Numbered from the stretch's first letter, positions 17,543-26,519 are shown. The stretch: 64,000 bases of DNA from Rhodococcoides fascians A25f (GCF_000760935.2 NZ_CP049744.1:4309501-4373500), one strand, 5' to 3'. Numbers and translations: made by a program. Notes: generated by a model from the letters alone, not told the origin.

Positions 17543-18223
17543 CTATGTAGATCGAAACTGAGGGTTTTGCAGCATTGGGGCAGCGGTCCTGTCTGAGACC
17601 TGTGCGCACCAGAGACCTACGACAGCGTCGACGAGGTCGACGGCAAACGTGCTCCATGACGTTGCCCCGTCGACGCAGTTCTCACTCAACGCTCGTTCTC
17701 GTTCTGCGCACATGTGCACGATGAGATGACTGGCCATCTCGCTACGAGAACGCTGCACAGTGACCGGTAGACCGGCAACGCAGCTTCGGAGCCCCTGCAG
17801 TGTCGCCCGCATGGAAGGAGACGACAGCGCGATCGTCGAAACAGCGAGACGTAGCGTGGGGTCGGTCATCACCTGCGCACTGAATCGCGCATACGAGGAA
17901 TCCGGCCCAAGCGCCTCGAGATGCTGGACATACGGAAAAACCAGGCACCCGACCCACTCACGCGTGTCCGTCAAATCGTCGATTGCGTTCAACTGAACCT
18001 CGCGACGACTTTCGACCTCTTCGCTATGTCTTCGAAAGACGGCCGTGACGAGGTCGGTCTTCGTTCCGAAGTGGTACCCGACTGCCGATATGTTGCGTTG
18101 GCCCGCAGCCTCGCTGACTTGGCGATTGGATACCGCAAATACTCCTTGCTCGGCAAAGAGCTTCTCGGCCGCGGCCAAGATGCGGTCACGCGTTTCGGAC
18201 GAACGGGCGGCGTGCATGCTCAC
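17543..18223 (-). CDS. TetR family regulator, likely repressor of the adjacent MFS gene
   Basis: 226 aa. The N-terminal HTH (about 10-55) reads TRDRILAAAEKLFAEQGVFAVS and then NISAVGYHFGTKTDL, a variant with an inserted residue typical of one TetR subgroup. GTG 18223 is favoured because GAGGAG lies 9 bases before it; an ATG six bases in is possible. It is divergent from the MFS gene at 18363 across 139 bases, the usual layout of a local efflux-pump repressor. Confidence 0.88.
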   Translation of the reverse strand: MSMHAARSSETRDRILAAAEKLFAEQGVFAVSNRQVSEAAGQRNISAVGYHFGTKTDLVTAVFRRHSEEVESRREVQLNAIDDLTDTREWVGCLVFPYVQHLEALGPDSSYARFSAQVMTDPTLRLAVSTIALSSPSMRATLQGLRSCVAGLPVTVQRSRSEMASHLIVHMCAERERALSENCVDGATSWSTFAVDLVDAVVGLWCAQVSDRTAAPMLQNPQFRST

Positions 18224-18362
18224 CGCGTACGTCTCCTCACATTCCGTGGTCAGTTGCGCGCATCACACTACAGCGCCTGCAGTTGACAGTACAAATCAGG
18301 TGACTTAACTTTCATTAAATCAATCGAATTAATTCTCAGTGATATGACTTCTCGGAGGAACG

Positions 18363-19820
18363 ATGTCCAGCTCTAGAGCCGGAGCCGATACGGCCAATTC
18401 CAGTAGCACCAACATCATCGTGGCAGTACTCGCGTTTGCGGGAATCGTCGTCGCCCTGATGCAAACCCTGGTCATTCCTTTGATCCCCCAGCTACCCGCA
18501 CTCCTCGACACATCAGCGTCCAATACCGCATGGGTAGTGACAGCAACGTTGCTGGCAGGCGCGGTCGCAGTACCCGTGATGGGTCGTCTCGGAGACATGT
18601 TCGGCAAACGCCGACTGCTTCTACTGGGGCTCGCACTCCTAGTAGCAGGTTCGATCATCGGCGCGCTCAGCAGTAGCATCGTTCCGCTTGTCGTCGGACG
18701 TTCGCTCCAGGGCTTGGCCGCCGGCGTGATTCCGCTGGGAATCAGCGTCATGCGCGATGTGCTGCCCGTCGATAAGCTCGCCGGATCCGTCGCCATGATG
18801 AGTGCGTCGCTCGGAGTGGGTGGAGCGTTGGGTCTGCCCGCCGCGGCCCTGATCGCCGAATACGCGAACTGGCACTTCCTCTTCTGGACGTCCGCCGCCC
18901 TCGGCGTTGTTGTCATCGGTCTGGTGCTCGCCACCGTGCCCGAATCCGAAGTCCGCACCGGCGGCAGCTTCGACTTTCCCGGAGCTGCGTCTCTTTCGGT
19001 TGCGCTGGTTACCCTGTTGCTCGCAATCTCCAAGGGCTCGAGTTGGGGGTGGTCGAGCACTCTCACACTGGCGATGCTTGCCGCATCGGCCGCTGCGTTC
19101 GCGTTCTGGACCTGGTGGGAGCTGCGCACCCCGCTCCCACTCGTCGATATCCGTGTCACCACCGGCCGTCAGGTTCTCTTCACCAACCTCGCATCGATCT
19201 CCATTGGTTTCGCATTGTTCGCGATGAGTCTCGTCTTCCCACAGGTCCTTCAACTTCCGGACACCACGGGCTACGGCCTGGGACAGTCGATTCTCGCCGC
19301 AGGTCTCGTAATGGCACCGTCCGGGATCATCATGATGCTTGTTGCGCCCGTATCGGCGCGGATCACCACCTCCAAGGGCCCAAAGACGACTCTCATGATG
19401 GGCGCGCTCGTCATCGCGGCCGGCTACCTGATCGGCGTCGTCACCCTGAGCGCGGTATGGCAGCTGGTCGTGATCTCGATAGTTATCGGAGCCGGAATCG
19501 GCCTCGCCTACGGTGCTATGCCCGCTCTCATCATGGGTGCCGTGCCCCCCTCCGAGACCGGAGCCGCGAACAGCTTCAACACGCTGATGCGTTCTCTCGG
19601 AACATCGTTCGCGAGTGCGGTCGCGGGCGTGATACTCGCGCAGATGACCATCTCGACCGGGGGTACGTCCGTTCCGTCGGAGGCCGCATTCCATGTCACC
19701 ATGGCGGTCGCGGCCGGTGCAGCCATCCTGGCATTCGTCCTCGCTGCCTGCATCCCACGGTTCGTAAAGCAGGGAACCATGACGGTCGGCACTGTCGAAT
19801 CCGCCACTGTCGCGCACTGA
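18363..19820 (+). CDS. MFS transporter, drug:H+ antiporter type (paralogue of the 7.5 kb gene)
   Basis: 485 aa, 13-14 hydrophobic helices. Motif GRLGDMFGKRR is in the 2-3 loop. It is closely similar over its whole length to the transporter at 7514, with identical stretches such as MGAVP.SETGAANSFNTL, so the two arose by duplication. A GGAGG ribosome site lies 4-8 bases before ATG 18363. Probably controlled by the divergent TetR. A two-way terminator follows. Confidence 0.93.
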   Translation: MSSSRAGADTANSSSTNIIVAVLAFAGIVVALMQTLVIPLIPQLPALLDTSASNTAWVVTATLLAGAVAVPVMGRLGDMFGKRRLLLLGLALLVAGSIIGALSSSIVPLVVGRSLQGLAAGVIPLGISVMRDVLPVDKLAGSVAMMSASLGVGGALGLPAAALIAEYANWHFLFWTSAALGVVVIGLVLATVPESEVRTGGSFDFPGAASLSVALVTLLLAISKGSSWGWSSTLTLAMLAASAAAFAFWTWWELRTPLPLVDIRVTTGRQVLFTNLASISIGFALFAMSLVFPQVLQLPDTTGYGLGQSILAAGLVMAPSGIIMMLVAPVSARITTSKGPKTTLMMGALVIAAGYLIGVVTLSAVWQLVVISIVIGAGIGLAYGAMPALIMGAVPPSETGAANSFNTLMRSLGTSFASAVAGVILAQMTISTGGTSVPSEAAFHVTMAVAAGAAILAFVLAACIPRFVKQGTMTVGTVESATVAH

Positions 19821-19842
19821 CCGGCCACCACGTGCCAGCTGT

Positions 19843-19885
19843 CGGTGCTGCTCTCACCCCGTGTCCCGGGGTAAGAGCAGCACCG
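19843..19885. terminator. Bidirectional terminator between MFS and DUF3500 genes
   Basis: An imperfect stem of about 17 pairs (CGGTGCTGCTCT-CA-CCCCG with CGGGG-TA-AGAGCAGCACCG) with a 5-nt loop lies midway between two convergent genes ending at 19820 and 19896. It can serve both. Confidence 0.8.
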
Positions 19886-19895
19886 TTGCGAGGAA

Positions 19896-21143
19896 TCAAG
19901 CCGGGGGTGTCATCACACCGGATCCACCTGCGCCGCCGCCCATTTGTGCTGCGCCTTGCACAGCGCTGCCCGCGTAGTCGTTCGTCGGATCGCGGTAGAT
20001 CGTGTGGATGTGCCCCCATCCGGCCGTGACATAGCCGGCGACATCGGTGCCGGTCGAGGACTGCTGGTTGGCGAACTCGATGTACACATCGGGCCCCGTG
20101 ATCTGGAAATAGATGCCGCTGCCTTGTGTCATGTCGTACGTAGTCGCACCGGACCAGTTCACAAAGGTCTCGTCCAACGAAGCTTCGATCTTGGAGAGAG
20201 CGGCGGCATCGGTCTCGGTATCGGACATCCCGGCCCATTTCGCGATCAGATCCATGAGCAGCTGTTTCTGTTCGTCGTTCAAATCCGAGCCTGATATACC
20301 CGTTCCTGTCGGGAAGTCACATGTGCCTCCGGGAGCGCACACGAGATCGCCGACGGTCTCGCCCTGGTACAGCGTGGACCTCTGCTCCTCCGTCAAACTG
20401 TCGTAGAAGGCGAACGCAGCCGTGTAGATGCCGTCGAACGGTTGCACTTCGTTACCGTCCACGTCGGTGTAAACCGCAGGTTGAGCACCCAGATGTGTCG
20501 GGGCGAAGGTGATCGAGTTGTCGTTACCGTCGAGGGTGGCATTGATTCCGAGATGGTGGCCGCCGAATTGGACCTCCCATGCGCCCGAATCGGACGGATC
20601 GCCGAAGAACGCAATAAAATACTGCCCCAACGAAATCTGTTCGGTGTTGGGCGCGTTGTCACGCAAGAACTCGTCCCCACCCATGATGCCACTCACCGTC
20701 GCATAGGCCTCGTCACTGAGTAGTCCTCGAAGTACGGCCAACGCAGCAGCTTGCTGTTCCTCCGTCAGGTCGGCAAGGTCCAGCCCAGCTCGATCGACGA
20801 TCGTCACCGGGAAGTTCGACCACGACGTCGTCTTGATTTCGTCGTCGAATGCATATGAAACCTGTTCGCGTTGCTCGTCCGACAGCGTGTTCAAGAACGC
20901 CTGGGCGGCATCGGCGGTGGCCGCGATGGTGTCGGCCGTGGTGGTCGTATCGGCGGACGCTCCGTCAAGCGTGGCGCCACTCGAGGGTGAGGCACTTACT
21001 TGTGTCGAAACCGCCATAGCCGAATTGGTAGTCGTATCGTCAGCACAGCCGGCCAGCACCAAACCCCCGACCAGAACGAGGGATGCCAACGCTGTCCGTG
21101 CCCGAGCTGCGGCACGGCCTTTGCCACTATTGGAGATCATCAT
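19896..21143 (-). CDS. Lipoprotein with DUF3500 domain
   Basis: 415 aa. The N terminus is a lipoprotein signal with the lipobox VLAGC (Cys33), then a Thr/Ser-rich linker to about residue 75. The rest matches the DUF3500 type (DEQREQVSYAFDD near the start, then FGGHHLGIN and later a repeated LTEEQRSTLY). The domain has no established function that I know of; the conserved GGHH hints at a metal or ligand site. I chose ATG 21143 because it gives a short positively charged n-region; a TTG at 21173 is possible. Transcribed alone. Confidence 0.85.
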   Translation of the reverse strand: MMISNSGKGRAAARARTALASLVLVGGLVLAGCADDTTTNSAMAVSTQVSASPSSGATLDGASADTTTTADTIAATADAAQAFLNTLSDEQREQVSYAFDDEIKTTSWSNFPVTIVDRAGLDLADLTEEQQAAALAVLRGLLSDEAYATVSGIMGGDEFLRDNAPNTEQISLGQYFIAFFGDPSDSGAWEVQFGGHHLGINATLDGNDNSITFAPTHLGAQPAVYTDVDGNEVQPFDGIYTAAFAFYDSLTEEQRSTLYQGETVGDLVCAPGGTCDFPTGTGISGSDLNDEQKQLLMDLIAKWAGMSDTETDAAALSKIEASLDETFVNWSGATTYDMTQGSGIYFQITGPDVYIEFANQQSSTGTDVAGYVTAGWGHIHTIYRDPTNDYAGSAVQGAAQMGGGAGGSGVMTPPA

Positions 21144-21266
21144 GATGATGACTTTAGGCAGCAAGTCTGGCAACTCCCTGGAACAAACCTGACAGAAACC
21201 TGGACGTTCGGTGGGAGCAACTCGAGCACAATGATGTGAATTCGGAACTGCCGAGGCATCGAACCA

Positions 21267-21647
21267 CTAGCGGCGCGCGCGTCGCCCCGGCGGAGTCGCT
21301 CCGGGCGAGAGCCGGAGGTCGACCGTCCGGCATGGCCGAGATGCATCGTCCTGCGGCCGGGCGACATCCGAAGAGTTACTCAACACGAAAAACCTCTCCG
21401 CTGCCGACAAGCCTCCCCGAATACCGTACGGTTCACGAAATTCCATCGCGTAGCGTCGGCACGGATCCCTCACCGGGCACAGCGCACAATGTTCTTTCGG
21501 CACCATTTCGATTCGTCGTAGCGCTGCGCCCCGCGTTCCCTGCGGTGTAGAGAACGTCTCGACGGGCTCGGTGCGGCACCGTGCTTCGAGCTGCAACTCC
21601 CAGTGCTCGGATTCCGGGATCGGCAGCCTTGGTGCGGGCTGGCGCAC
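21267..21647 (-). CDS. WhiB family iron-sulfur transcription factor (variant GIRGG turn)
   Basis: 126 aa. The four cluster cysteines are present: Cys24, Cys54, Cys57 and Cys63, the last three in CALCPVRDPC (CxxCx5C). The helical turn after the cluster, usually GVWGG, reads GIRGG (76-80), with Arg in place of Trp. WhiB proteins bind a 4Fe-4S cluster and act on sigma-factor-dependent transcription in response to redox signals. The GTG at 21647 has AGGA 5-8 bases before. It follows the second mftD gene in the same direction with a 72-base gap, so it could be the last gene of the mycofactocin transcript. Confidence 0.88.
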   Translation of the reverse strand: MRQPAPRLPIPESEHWELQLEARCRTEPVETFSTPQGTRGAALRRIEMVPKEHCALCPVRDPCRRYAMEFREPYGIRGGLSAAERFFVLSNSSDVARPQDDASRPCRTVDLRLSPGATPPGRRARR

Positions 21648-21719
21648 GGTGGTCCTATGGCAGCGAGCTGACCGCCAAACTAGATGCCGGATATGTCTTT
21701 ACGTACATTTATAAATCTA

Positions 21720-22886
21720 CTATCGACTGAAAGCTGGCGGTACGACGACGTCGGTGGGTCCGAGGGTGTGCACCGATGCATGTCCCAAGCCGAGCATCGT
21801 CGAGTCCAGGCCGCCGCGCAGAATGTCGAGGACGTTCTCCACGCCGGCTTGACCGTTCGCCGCCAGCCCCCACAGATACGCACGCCCGATCAGTACCGCC
21901 CGTGCACCGAGAGCGAGTGCTTTCGCCACGTCACTGCCGCGGCGGATACCGCCGTCGAGGGTGATCTCGACCTGATTCCCCACCGCGTGGGCAATCGCAG
22001 GCAACACCCGGATCGAGGCCGGGGAACCGTCCAGATTGTTTCCCCCGTGATTGGACACCGAGATCGCGGTGGCACCCGCGTCGACGGCCCGGAGTGCGTC
22101 GTCGACCCGCGAAATGCCCTTGAGCATGAACGGCCCGTCCCACTGCTCACGTAACCAGGCGATGTCCTCCCACGACGGCAGAGGGGTGGACTTCCACTCC
22201 CGGTACGCCGCGAAGAACGTCGGCGCAGGCCCACCGGGCGGAGCGAGATTCGGGGCCGTCAGATCCGGGAACGCACCCGACCGTGCCCACCGAGCCAGCC
22301 ACCGCGGCCGCGCCAGCACTTCCGGTGCCAACCGCAGCATCGCCCTCGCATCGAGGCGTTCCGGTATCACCGGACTCCCCCAATCGCGGCCCTCCGAGAA
22401 CGACCAGTCCATCGTCACGATCAACCCGACCGCACCCGCACCGCGCGCGCGATCGAGCATGTGCCCCAACAACTCTCGTGAACCCACCCAGTGAAGCTGA
22501 AAGAGCGTCCGCGGATTCGCCGCGACGACGTCCTCGATGGGTTTGCTCGCGAACAACGACAACCCCATCGAAATGCCCCGCGCCGCCGCCGCTCTCGCCA
22601 CCGCGACCTCGCCGCCCGGGTGTACTGCCTGCACACCCGTCGGCGAGATCATCACGGGAAACGAAAGAGACTGTCCCATCAGTGTTGTCGACAACTCACG
22701 GCGGTCCGACAGTCCTGCCACATGCGGGGCGAACCCGAGCTCAGCGAACGCAGCCGTATTGTCGCCTGCGGTGATTCCCCGCTCCGAACCTGCGACTAGT
22801 GCGGCGTACACCGACTTCGGGAGTCGCTTCTTCGCACGGCGTTGTGCTTCGGCAACGCTCTCGAACCAGCTCGATCTGTCGTACAC
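21720..22886 (-). CDS. Second MftD-like FMN-dependent alpha-hydroxy-acid dehydrogenase
   Basis: About 388 aa from a GTG near 22886, only 8 bases past the stop of mftD. It is a full-length TIM-barrel FMN enzyme. The FMN and catalytic motifs SPTGVQAVHPGG, AVDAGATAISVSNHGGNNLDG and TLDGGIRRGSDVAKALALGA match those of MftD, from which it differs at scattered positions. MftD oxidises the glycine-tyrosine-derived core of mycofactocin (AHDP) to the redox-active PMFT. A tandem copy where mftE normally stands is unusual. It could share that step, act on another hydroxy acid, or form hetero-oligomers; the sequence does not decide. The start is uncertain because no good ribosome site is seen. Confidence 0.88.
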   Translation of the reverse strand: MYDRSSWFESVAEAQRRAKKRLPKSVYAALVAGSERGITAGDNTAAFAELGFAPHVAGLSDRRELSTTLMGQSLSFPVMISPTGVQAVHPGGEVAVARAAAARGISMGLSLFASKPIEDVVAANPRTLFQLHWVGSRELLGHMLDRARGAGAVGLIVTMDWSFSEGRDWGSPVIPERLDARAMLRLAPEVLARPRWLARWARSGAFPDLTAPNLAPPGGPAPTFFAAYREWKSTPLPSWEDIAWLREQWDGPFMLKGISRVDDALRAVDAGATAISVSNHGGNNLDGSPASIRVLPAIAHAVGNQVEITLDGGIRRGSDVAKALALGARAVLIGRAYLWGLAANGQAGVENVLDILRGGLDSTMLGLGHASVHTLGPTDVVVPPAFSR

Positions 22887-22894
22887 GGGGTTCG

Positions 22895-24076
22895 CTAGTC
22901 GACGCCGAGTCTGCGGTCGAATCCGAGCGGCATGACCACGTCCGAGGGCGAGAGGTCGTGGACCGACGTATGCCCGAGCCCGAGAACAGCGGAATCGACT
23001 CCGCCGCGCAGGATGTCGAGCACGTTCTCCACCCCTGCTTGACCGTTCGCCGACAGACCCCACAGATATGCCCGCCCGATCAACACCGCCCGCGCACCCA
23101 ACGCGAGCGCCTTCAACACGTCGCTGCCGCGCCGGATACCGCCGTCGAGGGTGATCTCGACCTGATCACCGACGGCCTCGGCGATCGCAGGCAGAGCCCG
23201 GATCGGTGCCGGAGTGCCGTCGAGATTGTTGCCGCCATGATTGGACACCGAAATCGCGGTTACGCCTGCATCGACAGCCCGCTTCGCGTCGTCGACCCGC
23301 ATCACGCCCTTGAGCATGAACGGCCCGCCCCACTGCTCACGCAGCCACGCCACGTCCTCCCACGTCGGCAACGGAGTCCCCATCCACTCCCCGTACGCGC
23401 CGAAGAACGTCGGAGCCGGACCGCCCGTCGGCGGGGTCAGGTTCGGGGTCGTCAAATCAGGGATTTTTCCGGTCTTGGCGAACTCCCACAACCACTTCGG
23501 TCGCATGATGCCCTCCGGCGCGAACTGAACCATCGCTTTGAGGTCCATCTTCTCCGGGATCGACGGAGAGCCCCAATCGCGGCCGTTCGAGAACGACCAA
23601 TCCAACGTCATGATCAACCCCACCGCACCTGCAGCGCGGGCCCGCTCCATCCGCTGCAACAAGATCTCACGCGAACCCACCCAGTACATCTGGAAGAACG
23701 TCTGCGGATTCACCGCCGCGACCTCCTCGACGGACTTGCTCGCGAACGAGGACAGGCCGATCGGAATCCCGCGCGCTGCAGCAGCTCTCGCGACAGCCAC
23801 CTCACCGTCCGGGTGCACCGCCTGCACACCCGTCGGCGAAATCATCACCGGGAACGACAGCGTCTGCCCCATCACCGTCGTCGACAGATCACGTTTGTCC
23901 GACAACCCCGCCACATGCGGGGCGAAACCCAACTCGCCGAACGCCGCCATGTTGTCGTCGATCGTCAACCCACGCTCCGAGCCTGCCACCAACGCGGCGT
24001 ACACGGACTTCGGTAGACGTTTCTTCGCACGCCGCTGCGCTTCGGCAACGGTCTCGAACCACTCACTCTTCGCCAT
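22895..24076 (-). CDS. mftD: Mycofactocin system FMN-dependent dehydrogenase MftD
   Basis: 393 aa, lactate/alpha-hydroxy-acid dehydrogenase family. It begins MAKSEWFETVAEAQRRAKK, as typical for MftD, and carries the catalytic His in SVSNHGGNNLDGTP and the FMN phosphate loop TLDGGIRRGSD. It performs oxidative deamination of the AHDP intermediate in mycofactocin synthesis. The ATG lies 8 bases after the mftC stop, so the two are coupled. Family assignment rests on context (mftA-mftB-mftC upstream) as well as sequence. Confidence 0.95.
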   Translation of the reverse strand: MAKSEWFETVAEAQRRAKKRLPKSVYAALVAGSERGLTIDDNMAAFGELGFAPHVAGLSDKRDLSTTVMGQTLSFPVMISPTGVQAVHPDGEVAVARAAAARGIPIGLSSFASKSVEEVAAVNPQTFFQMYWVGSREILLQRMERARAAGAVGLIMTLDWSFSNGRDWGSPSIPEKMDLKAMVQFAPEGIMRPKWLWEFAKTGKIPDLTTPNLTPPTGGPAPTFFGAYGEWMGTPLPTWEDVAWLREQWGGPFMLKGVMRVDDAKRAVDAGVTAISVSNHGGNNLDGTPAPIRALPAIAEAVGDQVEITLDGGIRRGSDVLKALALGARAVLIGRAYLWGLSANGQAGVENVLDILRGGVDSAVLGLGHTSVHDLSPSDVVMPLGFDRRLGVD

Positions 24077-24084
24077 CAGCGTTC

Positions 24085-25308
24085 CTATTCCATTCCAGCG
24101 AGCGGGTTCTCGTCGCAGATCTTCGCCGGTGGACGCATCATCAACGTGAGCGGCACCGACTTACGGGGGGTCTTGCGCTGCCCGGTACGCGAATGATCGA
24201 CACTCGACTTCGGGATCTCCCCCGCCGCCGTCAACGCCATCTCACCGTTACCGATCACGCATTCGGGATCCGGGCCGTCCATGGGCAGGCCGGTGAAGAA
24301 TTTCGCCGCCATGCATCCACCGCGGCACGAATCGAAATGGGCGCACTTGGTGCATGCGCCGGAGGTCTGCGGAGACCGCAACTCCTGGAACAACTCCGAT
24401 GTCTGCCAGACCGATTGGAACCCACCCATTCCGTCTTTGGCGTCTCGGACGATGTTGCCTGCGAGGAAGTTCTCGTGAATGGCGAAGGGGCACGCGTACA
24501 CGTCGCCGATCGGGTCGATCAGGCACACCACCCGTCCCGCGCCGCACAGGTTCAGCCCGGGCAGAGCGTCACCGAACGCCGACAGGTGGAAGAACGAATC
24601 CCCCGTCAACACACCCTCACCGTTCGCGACGAGCCAGTTGTAGAGCTCGCGCTGCTGACCGGCCGTCGGGTGCAGATCGTCCCAGACATCCGCGCCGCGA
24701 CCCGACGGCCGCAGACGCGTGATACGCAGTGTCGCAGCGTATTTGTCGGCCAACGCTTTGAAGTCGTCGAGCTGACTCACGTTGTGTCGGGTGACGACGA
24801 CGGAGATCTTCGCGTCCCGGAACCCCGCCTCCTTCAAGTTCTCCAGAGCCCGGCACGCCATGTCGAACGAACCCGGCCCGCGGACCGCATCGTTGACCTC
24901 CGCCGTCGCGCCATCGATGGAAATCTGCACATCGACATAATCCGACGCCGCCAACCGCGCTGCGACCTTCTTGTCGATCTTGACCCCGTTGGTGGAGAAC
25001 TTCACCCCCACCTGATGCGCCGTCGCGTAATCGACCAGCTCCCAGAAGTCCGAGCGCACCGTCGGCTCACCGCCACCGATATTGACGTAGAACACCTGCA
25101 TCTTCTGCAACTCGTCGATGATCGACTTGCACTGCTCGGTACTGAGCTCACGCGGATCACGGCGACCCGACGATGACAGGCAGTGCACGCACGACAGATT
25201 GCAGGCGTAGGTCAGCTCCCACGTCAGACAGATCGGCGCGTCGAGTCCGAGTTCGAACTGATCGACCAGTTTTCCTACCGGAGCCGGTCTTTCGAGGGTG
25301 GAAGTCAT
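24085..25308 (-). CDS. mftC: Mycofactocin radical SAM maturase MftC
   Basis: 407 aa. The radical SAM cysteines are Cys36, Cys40 and Cys43 in CNLSCVHC; the GGEP motif follows (NIGGGEPTVR). The C-terminal SPASM region has the further cysteines for auxiliary clusters (LNLCGAGRVVCLI, YACPF, CTKCAHFDSCRGGC). It catalyses oxidative decarboxylation of the C-terminal Tyr of MftA and its crosslink to the penultimate Val, with MftB presenting the peptide. ATG 25308. Separated from mftB by 98 bases without a visible terminator. Confidence 0.97.
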   Translation of the reverse strand: MTSTLERPAPVGKLVDQFELGLDAPICLTWELTYACNLSCVHCLSSSGRRDPRELSTEQCKSIIDELQKMQVFYVNIGGGEPTVRSDFWELVDYATAHQVGVKFSTNGVKIDKKVAARLAASDYVDVQISIDGATAEVNDAVRGPGSFDMACRALENLKEAGFRDAKISVVVTRHNVSQLDDFKALADKYAATLRITRLRPSGRGADVWDDLHPTAGQQRELYNWLVANGEGVLTGDSFFHLSAFGDALPGLNLCGAGRVVCLIDPIGDVYACPFAIHENFLAGNIVRDAKDGMGGFQSVWQTSELFQELRSPQTSGACTKCAHFDSCRGGCMAAKFFTGLPMDGPDPECVIGNGEMALTAAGEIPKSSVDHSRTGQRKTPRKSVPLTLMMRPPAKICDENPLAGME

Positions 25309-25406
25309 GGGCAGTCCTCATTCAAGATTTCAGGAGTGATGTTCGACGAGGCTGCGTCGGACAGGGCGCGACCGAACCGTCGGAGGGCTCGTTGCAGCCA
25401 GGGAAA

Positions 25407-25691
25407 TTAGCGCGTGGTGATCATCCGCGAGTCGGCCAGCGTGGCAAACGCCTTTACGTACGGCCCCATCCCCGATTCCGAGATACCTGCGGCCGCGATC
25501 GCGGCGCGCATGCTCGGGTGATCGGGAAACGACTCGATGATCGCTACGATCGTGCGGTTCTTCAGAAAGGAGAGCTTGCGTGTTCCGAAGTGGTAGAGCA
25601 ACGCCCCGAACGACTCTGGACGCAGCGCCACCTGCGGATGTAATGCCCACCGCACATCCAGATCAAGCGCATCCTGCAGTGCAGCAGTCAT
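25407..25691 (-). CDS. mftB: Mycofactocin precursor chaperone MftB
   Basis: 94 aa, RiPP-recognition-element protein. The segment WALHPQVALRPESFGALLYHFG (winged-helix start) and the strand NRTIVAII are characteristic. It binds the MftA peptide and hands it to MftC. Its ATG at 25691 lies two bases after the mftA stop (TGA-TC-ATG), so translation is coupled to the precursor. Confidence 0.95.
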   Translation of the reverse strand: MTAALQDALDLDVRWALHPQVALRPESFGALLYHFGTRKLSFLKNRTIVAIIESFPDHPSMRAAIAAAGISESGMGPYVKAFATLADSRMITTR

Positions 25692-25693
25692 GA

Positions 25694-25807
25694 TCAGTAC
25701 ACGCCGCACATGCCGTCGATGGATACTTCTTCGACCAACGACTCTTCGACCAGATCGGATTCGACGACGGCGGTACCGACCACAGGGTTCTCGTTGTTCT
25801 TCGACAT
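25694..25807 (-). CDS. mftA: Mycofactocin precursor peptide MftA
   Basis: 37 aa. The C terminus is the invariant core EEVSIDGMCGVY; the last Val-Tyr pair is decarboxylated and crosslinked by MftC and later released to become the redox cofactor. The leader has the acidic VVESDLVEESLVEE segment recognised by MftB. GGAGGT lies 6 bases before the ATG at 25807, a strong site. First gene of the mft operon. Confidence 0.98.
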   Translation of the reverse strand: MSKNNENPVVGTAVVESDLVEESLVEEVSIDGMCGVY

Positions 25808-25876
25808 CGGGATACCTCCAGAAGTAGTTAAGGACCACAATCGGACCCGATAGTGGCTCACATCACGATAATAATG

Positions 25877-25887
25877 GCACTGAGTGC
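25877..25887. promoter_or_regulatory. Candidate MftR operator
   Basis: GCACTGAGTGC is a perfect 11-base palindrome around a central G, with weaker flanking symmetry (ATG...CAT). It sits in the 106-base divergent region between mftA (start 25807) and mftR (start 25914). TetR regulators usually bind such sites between themselves and the target gene. The assignment is inference. Confidence 0.4.
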
Positions 25888-25913
25888 ATAAAGCTAGAGT
25901 TCGGAGAAGAAAA

Positions 25914-26519
25914 ATGGCTTCAGGCACCACACCGTCGAAACCCATGGGTCGGCGACCGTCCACGACGCGAGGACAACTGAGCGACCTCGGCATCGAACTG
26001 TTCACCTCGAAAGGGTTCGACGAAACCAGCATCGATGACATAGCCGACGCAGCAGGCATCGCGCGCCGAACGTTCTTCCGTTATTTCCCGTCCAAGAACG
26101 CCGTGCCGTGGGGAGACTTCGACACTCAGCTGGCAGCTCTGAGGGCACACTTGAACGGCCTGCCGGACGACATCGGTCTCGCCGACGCTCTGAAATCGGC
26201 ATTGTTGCAATTCAATACATTCCCCCCAGAGGAAGCCGCAGTTCACCGGCAACGGATGTCGCTGATTCTGGGAAACGCTGCCCTTCAGAGCTACTCGATG
26301 GTGATGTACGAGGGGTGGCGAGCCGTCATTGCGGACTACGTCGCCGCTCGCACGAATTGCACGCCGGCCGATCACCTACCGCGCACCGTCGGATGGATCC
26401 TTCTCGGCATCGCAATTTCGGCATACGAGCAGTGGCTGGCAAACGGGGAGTCGAGTCTGGTCGAGCTCCTAGGTGAGGGAACCAGCATCCTCCACGTCGG
26501 CCTCGACGGTTCGGCCTGA
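25914..26519 (+). CDS. mftR: Mycofactocin system regulator MftR (TetR family)
   Basis: 201 aa. HTH region TRGQLSDLGIELFTSKGFDETSIDDIA is followed by GIARRTFFRYFPSKNAVPWGDF, a wording typical of MftR. In mycobacteria MftR represses the mft operon and is relieved by acyl-CoAs. Divergent from mftA. ATG 25914 follows GGAGAAG; an upstream GTG at 25884 is possible but lacks such a site. Confidence 0.92.
   Translation: MASGTTPSKPMGRRPSTTRGQLSDLGIELFTSKGFDETSIDDIADAAGIARRTFFRYFPSKNAVPWGDFDTQLAALRAHLNGLPDDIGLADALKSALLQFNTFPPEEAAVHRQRMSLILGNAALQSYSMVMYEGWRAVIADYVAARTNCTPADHLPRTVGWILLGIAISAYEQWLANGESSLVELLGEGTSILHVGLDGSA

Noticed and set aside
21720..24076. The tandem mftD genes as an assembly duplication
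   Set aside because: The two copies differ at many scattered codons and in their termini, so they are real paralogues and not a copied read.
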